A DNA stretch of 64,000 nt from Paenibacillus sp. PL91. Lineage in GTDB: Bacteria; Bacillota; Bacilli; Paenibacillales; Paenibacillaceae. The translations under genes and the position numbers were made by a program. Shown here in pieces: positions 38,601 to 47,517 of the stretch. A model generated the notes under the pieces. It searched no databases. It was not told the origin of the DNA and saw only the letters and a list, made by a program, of their open reading frames with translations. The DNA is taken from contig NZ_JABBYG020000004.1 in NCBI RefSeq assembly GCF_012935325.2, positions 475,353 to 539,352 on the forward strand, given 5' to 3'. Positions within the stretch are counted from its first letter, which is position 1. Every line of letters begins with the position of its first letter.

Positions 38601-39518
38601 ATGAAACACGATGATTTGGAACGTTATAAAGGCATTACAATCGCGATGTACTCCAGCTATAATGAGCAGGGCGAAATCAATAAGGAAGCGGCTCGGAAGC
38701 TGGCTCGCCACTACGCTTCAACTGGCGTTAGCGGACTTTATGTCGGGGGGAGCTCAGGCGAGGGCATGCTGCAGTCCGTTGAAGAACGCAAGCAAATGCT
38801 GGAGGCGGTCATCGCAGAAGTAGGCGATGAGCTTACGATTATCGCACATGTCGGTTCGCCGTCAACCAGAGACAGCGTAGAGCTTGCGAGGCATGCAGAG
38901 CAAGCAGGCGCTCATGCCGTGTCAGCTGTTCCGGCTATTTATTACCGCTTATCTCCGCAAAGCGTCGAAGCGCATTGGCAAGCGATTATTGACAGCACCT
39001 CGCTTCCCTTTATAATTTATCATATTCCACAAACGACCGGCTTTCAGTTATCGAAGAGCCTGCTCGTCAAGATGGCAGCGCAGGGCAAGGTCATTGGCGT
39101 AAAAATTTCGGCGGAGAGCACGTTTGAGCTTCAGCAATTCAAGGCTGCCGGCGGCAATAATTTTCTTGTCCTAAATGGGCCTGACGAGCAATATCTAGCT
39201 GGACGAAGCATCGGTGCGGACGGGGGAATTGGCGGCACGTATGGCGTTATGCCAGAGCTGTTCTTGAAGATTGAGCAATGCTATGTGCAAGGAAAGATGG
39301 CCGAAGCGCAGAAATGGCAGTTCATCGTGAACGAGCTTATTGTGGATTTGCTGTCCTTTCCGTCTTTGTATGGGGCATGCAAGGCGATCTTGAAGCTGCG
39401 CGGATTTGAGACGGGCGAGCCTAGAATGCCGCTTCTGCCTGTTGCAGCCTCCGATATGGACCGCATTGAAAAATTGAATGACCGAATCTTGAATTATATT
39501 GCGCAAGCAAAGGGCTAA
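38601..39518 (+). CDS. nanA: N-acetylneuraminate lyase
   Basis: This 305-residue class I aldolase of the DapA/NanA family has the GGSSGEG carboxylate-binding motif, Tyr140 in 'YHIPQTTG' and the Schiff-base Lys168 in 'IGVKISAES'. The sialic-acid-type segment 'GPDEQYLAGRSIGADGGIGG' separates it from dihydrodipicolinate synthases. It splits Neu5Ac into N-acetylmannosamine and pyruvate in the cytoplasm. nanE and nanK follow directly, which fixes the assignment. Confidence 0.94.
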   Translation: MKHDDLERYKGITIAMYSSYNEQGEINKEAARKLARHYASTGVSGLYVGGSSGEGMLQSVEERKQMLEAVIAEVGDELTIIAHVGSPSTRDSVELARHAEQAGAHAVSAVPAIYYRLSPQSVEAHWQAIIDSTSLPFIIYHIPQTTGFQLSKSLLVKMAAQGKVIGVKISAESTFELQQFKAAGGNNFLVLNGPDEQYLAGRSIGADGGIGGTYGVMPELFLKIEQCYVQGKMAEAQKWQFIVNELIVDLLSFPSLYGACKAILKLRGFETGEPRMPLLPVAASDMDRIEKLNDRILNYIAQAKG

Positions 39519-39556
39519 GTAAAAGGATAGATTTTCTCGGAAGGGAATCAGCCAAT

Positions 39557-40237
39557 ATGACTCGATTGAATGACATTTTCCCTATGAAAGGGCTAATCGT
39601 TTCCTGTCAGGCGCTCGAGCACGAGCCGCTTCACGGCGGCGATGCGATGGCAAAAATGGCAAGGGCAGCAGTGAGCGCCGGTGCCATTGGGATTCGAACG
39701 AACGGTGTTCCGGATATCGTTGCGATTAAGCAGGAAGTGGATGTGCCGGTAATCGGGCTTATTAAGCGGGATATTCCGGGCTCGGCTATCTTCATAACTC
39801 CGACGCTGGAAGAAGTAAAGGCAATCGTAAATGCCAAAGCGGATATCGTAGCTCTCGATGTTACGAATCGAGAAGGACGTTTGGAAACCGTAAAAACATG
39901 GATAGATTATGCGCATGAACAAGGTGCTGCGGTAATGGCGGACATTTCTACCCTTGAGGAAGGGCTTGCAGCGGAGGAGCTGGGTGCTGATTTCATCGGC
40001 ACGACCCTTTCGGGCTATACGCCATACAGTACGCAGCAGGAAGCGCCGGATTTTGAATTGCTGGAGCAGCTATGCAAAGCGGTTAACGTTCCAATCGTTG
40101 CAGAAGGACGGATATGGACGCCGGAGGATGCGGCGAAAGCGATGAATATTGGAGCAGCATATGTCGTAGTGGGCAGTGCCATTACAAGGCCGCAGCTGAT
40201 TACGGCGCGTTATGTCAGCGCATTGCGTACAAGGTAG
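39557..40237 (+). CDS. nanE: N-acetylmannosamine-6-phosphate 2-epimerase
   Basis: This 226-residue TIM barrel of the NanE family has 'KGLIVSCQALEHEPLHGG' at the N-terminus, the catalytic-region Lys in 'VIGLIKRDIP', and 'VALDVTNREGR' and 'IVAEGRIWTPEDA' as phosphate-site motifs. It converts ManNAc-6-P to GlcNAc-6-P. It lies 38 bases after nanA and 18 bases before the kinase gene. Confidence 0.95.
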   Translation: MTRLNDIFPMKGLIVSCQALEHEPLHGGDAMAKMARAAVSAGAIGIRTNGVPDIVAIKQEVDVPVIGLIKRDIPGSAIFITPTLEEVKAIVNAKADIVALDVTNREGRLETVKTWIDYAHEQGAAVMADISTLEEGLAAEELGADFIGTTLSGYTPYSTQQEAPDFELLEQLCKAVNVPIVAEGRIWTPEDAAKAMNIGAAYVVVGSAITRPQLITARYVSALRTR

Positions 40238-40255
40238 GATCAAGGGGGAGAGCGG

Positions 40256-41218
40256 ATGGATATGCAATGGTTCGATCCCCAAACGGAATACGCAATAGGC
40301 GTGGATATTGGGGGCACAAAAATAAACGCCGGTGTCGTAAAGGCGGATGGGAGTGTTCTGCATACCTTAAGCCTCAGCACGATGGCTGGGCAAGCCAAGA
40401 CGGTTGATCGCGTGAAGCAAGCTGTTCATGATTTGATGGCAGAGGTGAAGGTGATCCAGCCGGCAATCCGGTTCAAAGGCATTGGCATTGGGAGCGCAGG
40501 ACAAATCGATTGGGCAAATGGCAGCATAAGATCGGCATCCGAGCTTATCCCTCATTATGCAGGAACAGCGCTGCAAAGCATCATTCAGCAGCAGTTTCTT
40601 TTGCCGACTATCGTGGATAACGACGTGAATGTGCTTGCGCTTACGGAGAAGTACCTTGGAGCAGCGCAAGGGGTTGACCATTTTCTATGTCTTGCTCTCG
40701 GAACCGGCGTGGGCGGAGCCATCGTCGTTGACGGTCGCCTTGTTCATGGCTTATGGGGTGGAGGCGGCGAGCTCGGACATCTGTCTGTAGATTTAAATGG
40801 CCGGCCCTGCTTGTGCGGGGGGAAGGGCTGCTTGGAGCAATATGCATCTGGTACGAGCATTGCCCGCCGCATGTCAGAGAAGCTTTCAATAGACGGGGAT
40901 GCGAGTGATAATGTGGATTCACGAGAAGTGATTGCAAGGTGGCTGGCTGGTGAACCGCTAGCCGCCCAGCTGATGGAGGAAACGATGGCGGCGCTTGGCT
41001 CCGCTATTGCTTCCCTCATTCATATATTCAATCCAAAATTGATCGTTATTGGCGGTGGCGTTGCCGAAGCAGGCGAGCCGTTATTTGCTGGGATAAGGAA
41101 GGAAGTCAGTCTCCGGTCGATGCCATCGATGGCGGAGGGCGTTCGAATTGAAGCAGCCTATCGCGGCAATTTATGCGGAATGATAGGTGCGGCTTTGCAG
41201 GCGTGGGAATACGCATAA
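40256..41218 (+). CDS. nanK: ROK-family kinase, probable N-acetylmannosamine kinase
   Basis: This 320-residue sugar kinase has the ATP motif 'GVDIGGTKINAGVV', the ROK acidic/base region 'DNDVNVLAL', the His of 'GGGELGHLSVD' and the zinc-binding 'CLCGGKGCLEQ'. ROK kinases phosphorylate glucose, ManNAc or related sugars; its place after nanA and nanE points to ManNAc to ManNAc-6-P. nagA and nagB, needed to finish the pathway, are not in the window. Confidence 0.88.
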   Translation: MDMQWFDPQTEYAIGVDIGGTKINAGVVKADGSVLHTLSLSTMAGQAKTVDRVKQAVHDLMAEVKVIQPAIRFKGIGIGSAGQIDWANGSIRSASELIPHYAGTALQSIIQQQFLLPTIVDNDVNVLALTEKYLGAAQGVDHFLCLALGTGVGGAIVVDGRLVHGLWGGGGELGHLSVDLNGRPCLCGGKGCLEQYASGTSIARRMSEKLSIDGDASDNVDSREVIARWLAGEPLAAQLMEETMAALGSAIASLIHIFNPKLIVIGGGVAEAGEPLFAGIRKEVSLRSMPSMAEGVRIEAAYRGNLCGMIGAALQAWEYA

Positions 41219-41235
41219 TAAATGCGCTATTTAAT

Positions 41236-41274
41236 AAAGCGGGTAGTCAGTTCATTGACTATCCGCTTTTTTTT
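41236..41274 (+). terminator. Terminator of the nan operon
   Basis: A 14-bp stem (AAAGCGGGTAGTCA with one G-T pair) and a 6-nt loop end in eight T. Confidence 0.92.
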
Positions 41275-41326
41275 ATTATAAATTATTCATTTTGAATATT
41301 ATTTTACGAAAATACGATTAAATATC

Positions 41327-41335
41327 TGTTATAAT
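41327..41335 (+). promoter_or_regulatory. Extended -10 promoter element for the acetyltransferase gene
   Basis: TGTTATAAT is a perfect extended -10 (TGn plus TATAAT) about 40 bases before the start codon; the -35 region is weak, as often with extended -10 promoters. Confidence 0.6.
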
Positions 41336-41374
41336 ATTCGAAAAGCGAACTTTTAGAAGTGGAGGTTTTTTTAT

Positions 41375-41905
41375 ATGAAATTTAATAACGTAATGTACAA
41401 GCTTAAAGGCCTCTACAAATTCGGTAAAACAGCTCCAAAGCTGCGCGGAAAAGTGTTCGTGAATCGAATGGGTGACATTCAGGTTGGCAGAAACCTTTCG
41501 ATTGTGGGACATCCGTGGGCTGTTCAAATTACGAGCACCAAGGGCGCGAACCTAACGATTGGAGATCATGTCTACATTAATGCAGGCGTCGGAATCGCAG
41601 CTAATAAACAAATCATCATTGGCGATCATGTAAAAATAGGTCCAAGAACGAGTATTTTTGATAGCAATTACCACCGTATGGATAGTGCTGATAAAGGTGA
41701 GCTTAGCAAAAAAATTACGATAGGCAACAACGTGTGGATTGGGGCTGACTGCACCATTCTTCCTGGCGTTTCGATCGGAGATAATTCGGTTATAGCAGCG
41801 AAGAGCACCGTCAACAAAGATGTTCCCGGCAACGTGCTGGCAGGAGGAAGTCCCGCAAAGGTTATTCGTGAGCTGGAAATCGAGGAGGGCTGGGTCCGGG
41901 ATTAA
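41375..41905 (+). CDS. Acyltransferase with left-handed beta-helix (hexapeptide repeats)
   Basis: This 176-residue protein is built of hexapeptide repeats such as 'LTIGDHVYINAGVGIA' and 'ITIGNNVWIGADCTILPGVS', ending 'VLAGGSPAKVIRE'. This is the usual maltose/galactoside O-acetyltransferase-like (LbH-MAT) architecture. Such enzymes move acetyl from acetyl-CoA to sugar hydroxyls, often in polysaccharide decoration. GGAGG precedes the ATG. The acceptor is unknown; it is a single gene between two terminators. Confidence 0.88.
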   Translation: MKFNNVMYKLKGLYKFGKTAPKLRGKVFVNRMGDIQVGRNLSIVGHPWAVQITSTKGANLTIGDHVYINAGVGIAANKQIIIGDHVKIGPRTSIFDSNYHRMDSADKGELSKKITIGNNVWIGADCTILPGVSIGDNSVIAAKSTVNKDVPGNVLAGGSPAKVIRELEIEEGWVRD

Positions 41906-41920
41906 TAGGCCATTACATAA

Positions 41921-41967
41921 AGGCGAGCCTTCCTCCCGGATAAGGGAAGAGGGCTCGCCTGTTTTTT
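41921..41967. terminator. Terminator between acetyltransferase and repeat-protein genes
   Basis: AGGCGAGCC and GGCTCGCCT frame an inner partly paired segment and are followed by TTTTTT. It sits in the 69-base convergent gap. Confidence 0.85.
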
Positions 41968-41974
41968 GTGAGGA

Positions 41975-44900
41975 TTATTCCGGATCAGAACCTTTTTCAT
42001 TAACGAGCGTTACTTCTTTTTGGAAAATCATATGATCATTCTTGCCAAAAAAATTCATGAGAAACGCACCAATGACTGCAGTGCCGCTTGCCTCTTCAAT
42101 CGGAATCGATATGGTTCCATTCGGATTTACGATTACTTGCTCGCTGCCGGATATTTGCTTCCAAATAATAAATGGCATTGACGGAAGGTCGAACCCGAAA
42201 GCTTGAAGCGAGTAATGATGATTTCTTCCATTGTCTGTAATCTTCACCGTTTCCACCGCTTCAGCACGGATATAGGCAGCGATCAGGACGTATAATGCCG
42301 GCTCGTCCTTCTTCAGCTTCTCCTGAAAATTCAGAACGGTAGACCACACATTCGCGGGCGTGATGCCAAGGTTAGCTAAAGCTGCGCTTAGCGCGTAAGT
42401 TTCCCTCTGATTCAATACTTCAACAAGCGCCTCGTTAAACACCTCATTCATGGCATAATGGTTGATTAGCAGTGCAGACAGATCCTCTGGGTTTTTATCA
42501 GCTAGAATAGCTTTAATTGTACCTTCAATCCCTTTGACTTCGCCGCCATCGCCGAAGAGAAAAAGGAGTAAGTCCAGGGTAGTTACATTCGAACCTTCTC
42601 CCGCAGCTGCAAGCGTGCTGAGCAGCTCACGATATTCCTCGTTTGCTGCAATGGCTTCGAGCTCGGACAGCTGCGGATCGTATCGGATGGAGCTGTATGC
42701 CTTCAACATTTCGAACAAGCTGCTCTTAAGTTTTGCTTCGTCAGAAGAAGCGGGCAGCTTCGCTTTTATCTTGTTCCATAAAGGAGCGATTAGCTTCGGA
42801 TCGTTCGCATCGTTTAGACCGGCGATCTCCTCTTGCAGATTTCGAATAGCCTCAATCTCATCCGCATCACCAGCAGCTATCGCCTCATGCAGCTTCTGTA
42901 GCCGGTCGAGCAGAGCCTGCGGAATGGAGCTTCCGGTATCTGCTGCCGTTAACGTCACTTCTTTCTGGAAAATGATTTTCTCCGATCCGTCGATCGGGTT
43001 CAGCGCTTTAGCCTGAATAACAGCGGACCCTTCCATTTTAGGCTTGGAAAGCTTAACCGAGCCCTCGGGTGATACGGTCACAGCGTCGCTTCCGGAAGCT
43101 TTGGACCAAACGAGTAGGGAATTCGGCACCTCTTTGCCTAGCGTAGATAACGAATAGTCATGCTGGCGACCGTCTTGGCTTACCGAAACCTGTTCTACCG
43201 AATGCGTTCGCAGGTAGGCGAGCAGCATGGCGCTTACTGCGGTTTGGTCATGCTCAAGCTTGCTCTGGAATTGGTTAACGACTGCCATAATATCGTCCGC
43301 AGTAACGCCAAGCTTCTGGAATGCAGGACTGAATCTATAGTAGCGATCGTCCGTTTGGCTTAAGACGGTGTTAAGCGCCGAGTACAGCTGCGCGTCTCGC
43401 TTTTCTTGATCGAACAAAAGCGAGATCAGCTCCTGCGGACTTTGATCGGCAAGCAGCTCCGTCATTGTACCTTGTACACCTTTTCTCGCAGCACCGTCGC
43501 CATGCAGGAAAATCATGAGATCTTCCGCATAAAGGTTGGTTTGGACTGTTGAGAGGTAGTTAAATAGTGCTCCATCGTATTCCGCATTCGTAAAGAAAGC
43601 TTCCAGATCAATGGAATCGTCATAATAAGATAACTGGCCAGCTTCCTTCAACATTTGAAAAAGTGCCAGCTTGTTTCTTTGTTTGTCGACGCTAGCTGGC
43701 AGAAACCGTTCAATTTTATTCCATATCGGGTCAATCAAGGTTTGATCAGCATTAACGTCCAGCGCCTTTAACTCTTCATAAAAGGCTTGCACCTCTTGGG
43801 CGTCCGCCGGAGCTGCCGTACTTAGCGACTCATGCAGCCTATTGATTTTCTCGAAAAAGGGTTCCTTTGGAAACTCGGAAATAGGATGAGCGTGACGAAT
43901 CTCTTTCACCAAGATAACCTTCTCCGGTCCACCGAAAGGATGGAGCAGCTTAACTTGAACAACGGCCGTAGCACTTCTAGCATTGTTCAGCAGGGTGGCA
44001 AGTCCGATGTATGTCGATTTAAAGGAGGTTACATAAAGATCTGGACTCTCTGATATTTTCGACATTTCAATCGGAAGCAGGTCGTCATAATGAGTAATGT
44101 AGGCACCAAATATATTTAAAGTGTAACGATACGTTGGAGGATCATCGGGAAAATGAGAAGTGGACCAATGTATCACCGTATCCGAGCGCATATAGGCGAT
44201 GGCTATTGCAGCAAACGATGCATCATCCTTCTGGAGCCTCGTTTCGAAATTATGCTGCATATCGATTACATCCTGCGCCTTCACGCCAAGATTGCGCAGC
44301 ACTCTGCTAACCTGATACTTATCCGCTAGTCCTAGCACTTTTGTCATTTCTTGAGAGAGAAAATCTTTCGATTTCTGCATGTCATTGATCAGCTCTGCCA
44401 GCTCATATGGCGATTTGTTACGCAGCGTTTCGCGGAAAGTACCCTCGAACCCTGGGCGGATGCCGCCGTCGCCAAGCAAGAGTATAAGAAAATCCTCTAA
44501 CGTCAGACTAGGCAGGCCAGCTGCAGCCGAAATGGTCTGAAGCGCTGCTCGGAATTCCGAATCATTGCGAATTTGTTCCAAATCGCTCTCCACGGGATCT
44601 AATAGGTAGAGGCGAATCGCTTTCACGAATCGGAAAAGGTTCGTCTTCAGCTTCACTTGATCAACGTAAGCCGGAAGCTTGAGCTTGATCTTGTTCCATA
44701 CCGGATCAATGAGCGATTGATCTGCCGTCTCATCCAGCGCAGCAAGCTCCACACGTAAATCCTTCACAGCCTGAACATCGACAGCATCGCCTTTTGTTAA
44801 GGCGTTATGAATACTGAATAGCTTCTGTAAATTTGCTTTTGGAGCTGCTTCGGCTGCGCTTGCCCTATGAACGAATCCCAGCGTATCGTTCATAATGGTT

Positions 44901-44986
44901 TTGCCGCTGAATGTCAGACCGCTGAAGATGGAAGCAGACATGGTAAACGTGAGTGCGGCTGCGACAATTTTTTTTCTAAAGTGCAA
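41975..44986 (-). CDS. Large secreted protein with three homologous ~320-residue repeats, function unknown
   Basis: The start is a TTG preceded by AGAGGTGA and gives a signal peptide ending near 'RASAAEA'. The 1003-residue mature protein is three tandem copies of one unit (about residues 48-377, 380-712 and 715-1000). Each begins with a helical segment recognised by 'LIDPVWNKIKLKLPA', 'LIDPIWNKIERFLPA' or 'LIAPLWNKIKAKLPA'. Each then has 'FLILLLGDGG'-like and 'RNLGVKAQDV'-like blocks and closes with a beta-rich Ig-like part ending in a 'FQKEVTL'-type strand. No catalytic motif or anchor is evident. I do not recognise the family; a structural or binding role at the cell surface is a guess. It stands alone, convergent with the acetyltransferase gene. 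Confidence 0.8.
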   Translation of the reverse strand: MHFRKKIVAAALTFTMSASIFSGLTFSGKTIMNDTLGFVHRASAAEAAPKANLQKLFSIHNALTKGDAVDVQAVKDLRVELAALDETADQSLIDPVWNKIKLKLPAYVDQVKLKTNLFRFVKAIRLYLLDPVESDLEQIRNDSEFRAALQTISAAAGLPSLTLEDFLILLLGDGGIRPGFEGTFRETLRNKSPYELAELINDMQKSKDFLSQEMTKVLGLADKYQVSRVLRNLGVKAQDVIDMQHNFETRLQKDDASFAAIAIAYMRSDTVIHWSTSHFPDDPPTYRYTLNIFGAYITHYDDLLPIEMSKISESPDLYVTSFKSTYIGLATLLNNARSATAVVQVKLLHPFGGPEKVILVKEIRHAHPISEFPKEPFFEKINRLHESLSTAAPADAQEVQAFYEELKALDVNADQTLIDPIWNKIERFLPASVDKQRNKLALFQMLKEAGQLSYYDDSIDLEAFFTNAEYDGALFNYLSTVQTNLYAEDLMIFLHGDGAARKGVQGTMTELLADQSPQELISLLFDQEKRDAQLYSALNTVLSQTDDRYYRFSPAFQKLGVTADDIMAVVNQFQSKLEHDQTAVSAMLLAYLRTHSVEQVSVSQDGRQHDYSLSTLGKEVPNSLLVWSKASGSDAVTVSPEGSVKLSKPKMEGSAVIQAKALNPIDGSEKIIFQKEVTLTAADTGSSIPQALLDRLQKLHEAIAAGDADEIEAIRNLQEEIAGLNDANDPKLIAPLWNKIKAKLPASSDEAKLKSSLFEMLKAYSSIRYDPQLSELEAIAANEEYRELLSTLAAAGEGSNVTTLDLLLFLFGDGGEVKGIEGTIKAILADKNPEDLSALLINHYAMNEVFNEALVEVLNQRETYALSAALANLGITPANVWSTVLNFQEKLKKDEPALYVLIAAYIRAEAVETVKITDNGRNHHYSLQAFGFDLPSMPFIIWKQISGSEQVIVNPNGTISIPIEEASGTAVIGAFLMNFFGKNDHMIFQKEVTLVNEKGSDPE

Positions 44987-45215
44987 CTAAATCACCTCTT
45001 TTAGCAGAATGTTATTATGAAATATTTGAAATCATTTCCTTAATTGTTGATAGCATACCTTTTTATTATTAGGGCAATAAGAGGCGAACTTCCTACTATT
45101 AGGGATGGAAATAGACTCATTTCCTTCTTGAGATAATGGCGTTCATGAATCGGTTGTGCTGGAAATAGGTCGCACAGCATAAGAAGATGAAAAGAAAATA
45201 CGGGATTATTGCATC

Positions 45216-45257
45216 ACAAAAAAACAGGCGTCTGCATCGAATGCAAACGCCTGTTTT
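45216..45257 (-). terminator. Terminator of the arylamine N-acetyltransferase gene
   Basis: ACAGGCGT and ACGCCTGT with an inner GCAT/ATGC form a long stem; an A-run on the plus strand gives the T-run on the minus strand. Confidence 0.88.
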
Positions 45258-45264
45258 TATATGG

Positions 45265-46146
45265 TTATGAGCTAGGCTGATTCACTTTAGACAATTTCCA
45301 TTCCTCATGAGCCCGTTGTACCTTCTTCCATAGCTCATCTTTCTCCTCCTCCGTATAGTTAACGAGCCGCTCACCTAATCGATTCGCTAAAACATCAAGC
45401 CATTGTGTTTGATTCGTAATCTCCGTCTTCACTATCTCATTCATTTCACGTCTAATCCATATGCAGCCGCGCAGCTCATTGCTGCCGGTCTCATGCCGAT
45501 TTTTAACGATAAACACATTATGCCATGGGGATTCCGCTGAGCGGCTATAATGTTCATGGTTTGGTTTAAAGGGTTCCAAATCCTTTATAATTGCAGGGTC
45601 ATAATCGACACCTGCAACAGAGGCTAACGGATCATGCTCTAAGCGCCAGCCATTTGGAGCCACGCTGGATTCCACAACCTTATAAATAAATGGGCCTTGT
45701 TGATAAGTGCCTGCAAGCAGGGGAAGGGGCTCAAAGGGCATATCGCCTAGTCCAACATCAACTATCCAGATCTCGTCTTCAAGCTGATCATTTGTTAAGG
45801 TAACGGTCACTCCTAAGTGAAAGCCGTTAATGCGGGGTTCGGTGCCTAATGGCTGAACGCCTGCCCGGTGCAAGTTAACCTTATAGCCTAACGATCGAAG
45901 GAGGAGGCTGAACGCACCATTTAGGTGAAAGCAATAACCGCTCCGCCCATTGAGAATGAGTGAAATCGAATCACGATAATCAATGGCAGCAGGTTTCCCT
46001 GCAAAAATGTCTATCGTCTGCCAGGATATATGTTTTACATGGGCTTTATGAAGCTCATATAAATAAGATTTAGTAGGAGCCTTAATATCAGCGATCCCGA
46101 TTCTTTCTAAATAAGCTTTTATTTCCTCTCTAGTTAGCTTATCCAT
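45265..46146 (-). CDS. nat: Arylamine N-acetyltransferase
   Basis: The start at 46146 is an ATG after GGTGAGG; an upstream GTG overlaps the site. The 293-residue protein has the Cys-His-Asp triad of the NAT family: Cys72 in 'GRSGYCFHLNG', His110 in 'NGFHLGV' and Asp130 in 'WIVDVGLGD'. It transfers acetyl from acetyl-CoA to arylamines and hydrazines in the cytoplasm. Length is normal. It is a single gene with its own terminator. Confidence 0.92.
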   Translation of the reverse strand: MDKLTREEIKAYLERIGIADIKAPTKSYLYELHKAHVKHISWQTIDIFAGKPAAIDYRDSISLILNGRSGYCFHLNGAFSLLLRSLGYKVNLHRAGVQPLGTEPRINGFHLGVTVTLTNDQLEDEIWIVDVGLGDMPFEPLPLLAGTYQQGPFIYKVVESSVAPNGWRLEHDPLASVAGVDYDPAIIKDLEPFKPNHEHYSRSAESPWHNVFIVKNRHETGSNELRGCIWIRREMNEIVKTEITNQTQWLDVLANRLGERLVNYTEEEKDELWKKVQRAHEEWKLSKVNQPSS

Positions 46147-46362
46147 CGTATACACCTCACCATATTTAAAAGTCGTTTGTTTTAGCTCTTGCTTTCCTCA
46201 TTCTGTATGACCATCGTAAACGAGAAGTGAATACGGAACAATACAAAATAGTCGTATCTGTACCGGTACAAAGTGCGGCTGCTTTTTACAAATTTGCTGT
46301 AATGTTGGGCAAGTATCCCTACATATATTGATCTGAAGAACATTGCGAGAGGAGACATCCAT

Positions 46363-46593
46363 GTGAACGCGAATGATCAGGTTCGATATTATAAGCCCTT
46401 TGTCAGTCCGCTTGATCCATGCCCGCCGATATTAGTAAAAAGCTACAGCACACCGCCACAATTGTTTATTCCCTTCCAACCCCCTAATTTGCAGCAATTC
46501 ACTCCCTTCGAAGCCTTGAAATATGGAACACTCTGGCCGGCTTTATACAGTCCTTATGGCTCGAAAAACGTCAGAGAGGAAGAGGGGGACTAA
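46363..46593 (+). CDS. cotJA: Spore coat-associated protein CotJA
   Basis: This 76-residue Pro-rich protein has 'SPLDPCPPILVKSYSTPPQL' and 'PFEALKYGTLWPALYSPY', the conserved CotJA core. It starts with GTG after GGAGA. It is the first gene of the cotJABC operon, made in the mother cell during sporulation and incorporated into the spore coat. Confidence 0.93.
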   Translation: MNANDQVRYYKPFVSPLDPCPPILVKSYSTPPQLFIPFQPPNLQQFTPFEALKYGTLWPALYSPYGSKNVREEEGD

Positions 46594-46595
46594 CA

Positions 46596-46859
46596 GTGAG
46601 CATCGTATTGAACGAGGAATATTACAAGCTGCTGCACGAGCTGCAGGCCGTTGATTTTGTTTTGGTGGAGCTGAATTTATATTTGGATACGCATCCGATG
46701 GATGCAAGTGCGATACAGCAATACAATCAATATGCAAAGTTAAGGCAGCAAATCGCTCATCGTTATGAATCTAAATATGGTCCCTTGAAAAACTTCGGCC
46801 AAAGCTTATCCGGTACGCCTTGGTCTTGGAATGATACCCCGTGGCCATGGCAGGTTTAA
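46596..46859 (+). CDS. cotJB: Spore coat protein CotJB
   Basis: This 87-residue protein begins with GTG only two bases after the cotJA stop codon. 'YYKLLHELQAVDFVLVELNL' and 'QQYNQYAKLRQQI' are the CotJB family core, and 'YGPLKNFG' leads to a Trp/Pro-rich tail (TPWSWNDTPWPWQV). Like CotJA and CotJC it is a spore-coat component. Confidence 0.93.
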   Translation: MSIVLNEEYYKLLHELQAVDFVLVELNLYLDTHPMDASAIQQYNQYAKLRQQIAHRYESKYGPLKNFGQSLSGTPWSWNDTPWPWQV

Positions 46860-46903
46860 TGGACGGGTTTAGCAAGCATCTATTTTGGAGGAGGTAACCG
46901 TGC

Positions 46904-47473
46904 ATGTGGGTGTATGAGAAAAAATTGCAGTATCCGGTACGCGTTAGCAAATGCGATCCTTTGATGGCCAAGTTCCTCATGGAGCAGTATGGCGGTGCCG
47001 ATGGGGAGCTCGCAGCTGCGCTGCGTTATTTGAACCAGCGTTACACGATACCTGACAAAGTAATCGGACTGCTTACCGACATAGGAACTGAGGAATTTGC
47101 ACATTTGGAAATGATTGCTACAATGATATATAAATTGACAAAAGATGCTACGCCGGAGCAACTGAAAGCGGCAGGACTCGGTGCTCACTTTGCGGCTCAT
47201 GACAGCGCCTTGTTCTACGAGAATGCAAATGGCGTCCCATGGACGGCTTCCTACATCCAAGCGAAAGGAGATCCGATTGCGGATCTGTATGAGGATATTG
47301 CGGCGGAGGAGAAGGCGCGGGCTACTTACCAATGGCTGATTGATTTGACGGATGACGTCGATCTGCAGGACAGCTTGAAGTTCCTTCGGGAGCGGGAGAT
47401 CGTGCATTCGCTTCGGTTCCGGGAAGCGGTGGAGATTCTTAAGGATAAGCGGGATGAGAAGATTTTTTATTAG
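46904..47473 (+). CDS. cotJC: Spore coat manganese-catalase-like protein CotJC
   Basis: This 189-residue ferritin-like protein of the Mn-catalase family has 'LLTDIGTEEFAHLEMIATMI' (Glu/His metal ligands) and 'IAAEEKARATYQWLID' plus 'REREIVHSLRFREA' for the second metal half-sites. GGAGGAGG lies nine bases before the ATG. It is the third cotJ gene and probably gives peroxide protection or structure in the spore coat. Confidence 0.94.
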   Translation: MWVYEKKLQYPVRVSKCDPLMAKFLMEQYGGADGELAAALRYLNQRYTIPDKVIGLLTDIGTEEFAHLEMIATMIYKLTKDATPEQLKAAGLGAHFAAHDSALFYENANGVPWTASYIQAKGDPIADLYEDIAAEEKARATYQWLIDLTDDVDLQDSLKFLREREIVHSLRFREAVEILKDKRDEKIFY

Positions 47474-47478
47474 AGGTA

Positions 47479-47517
47479 AGCCTCTCTGCAGTGGAAGTGG
47501 CTGTGGGGAGGTTTTTT
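47479..47517 (+). terminator. Terminator of the cotJ operon
   Basis: CCTCTC pairs with GGGGAGG around a GC-containing loop, followed by seven T, a few bases after the cotJC stop. Confidence 0.7.

Noticed and set aside
42462..43016. A 184-codon plus-strand frame inside the repeat-protein gene
   Set aside because: It is Ser/Ala-rich antisense of a real coding region.
46320..46362. A SigE-type -10 (CATATATT) before cotJA
   Set aside because: SigE control of cotJ is known in Bacillus, but the -35 match here is too weak to report as a feature.
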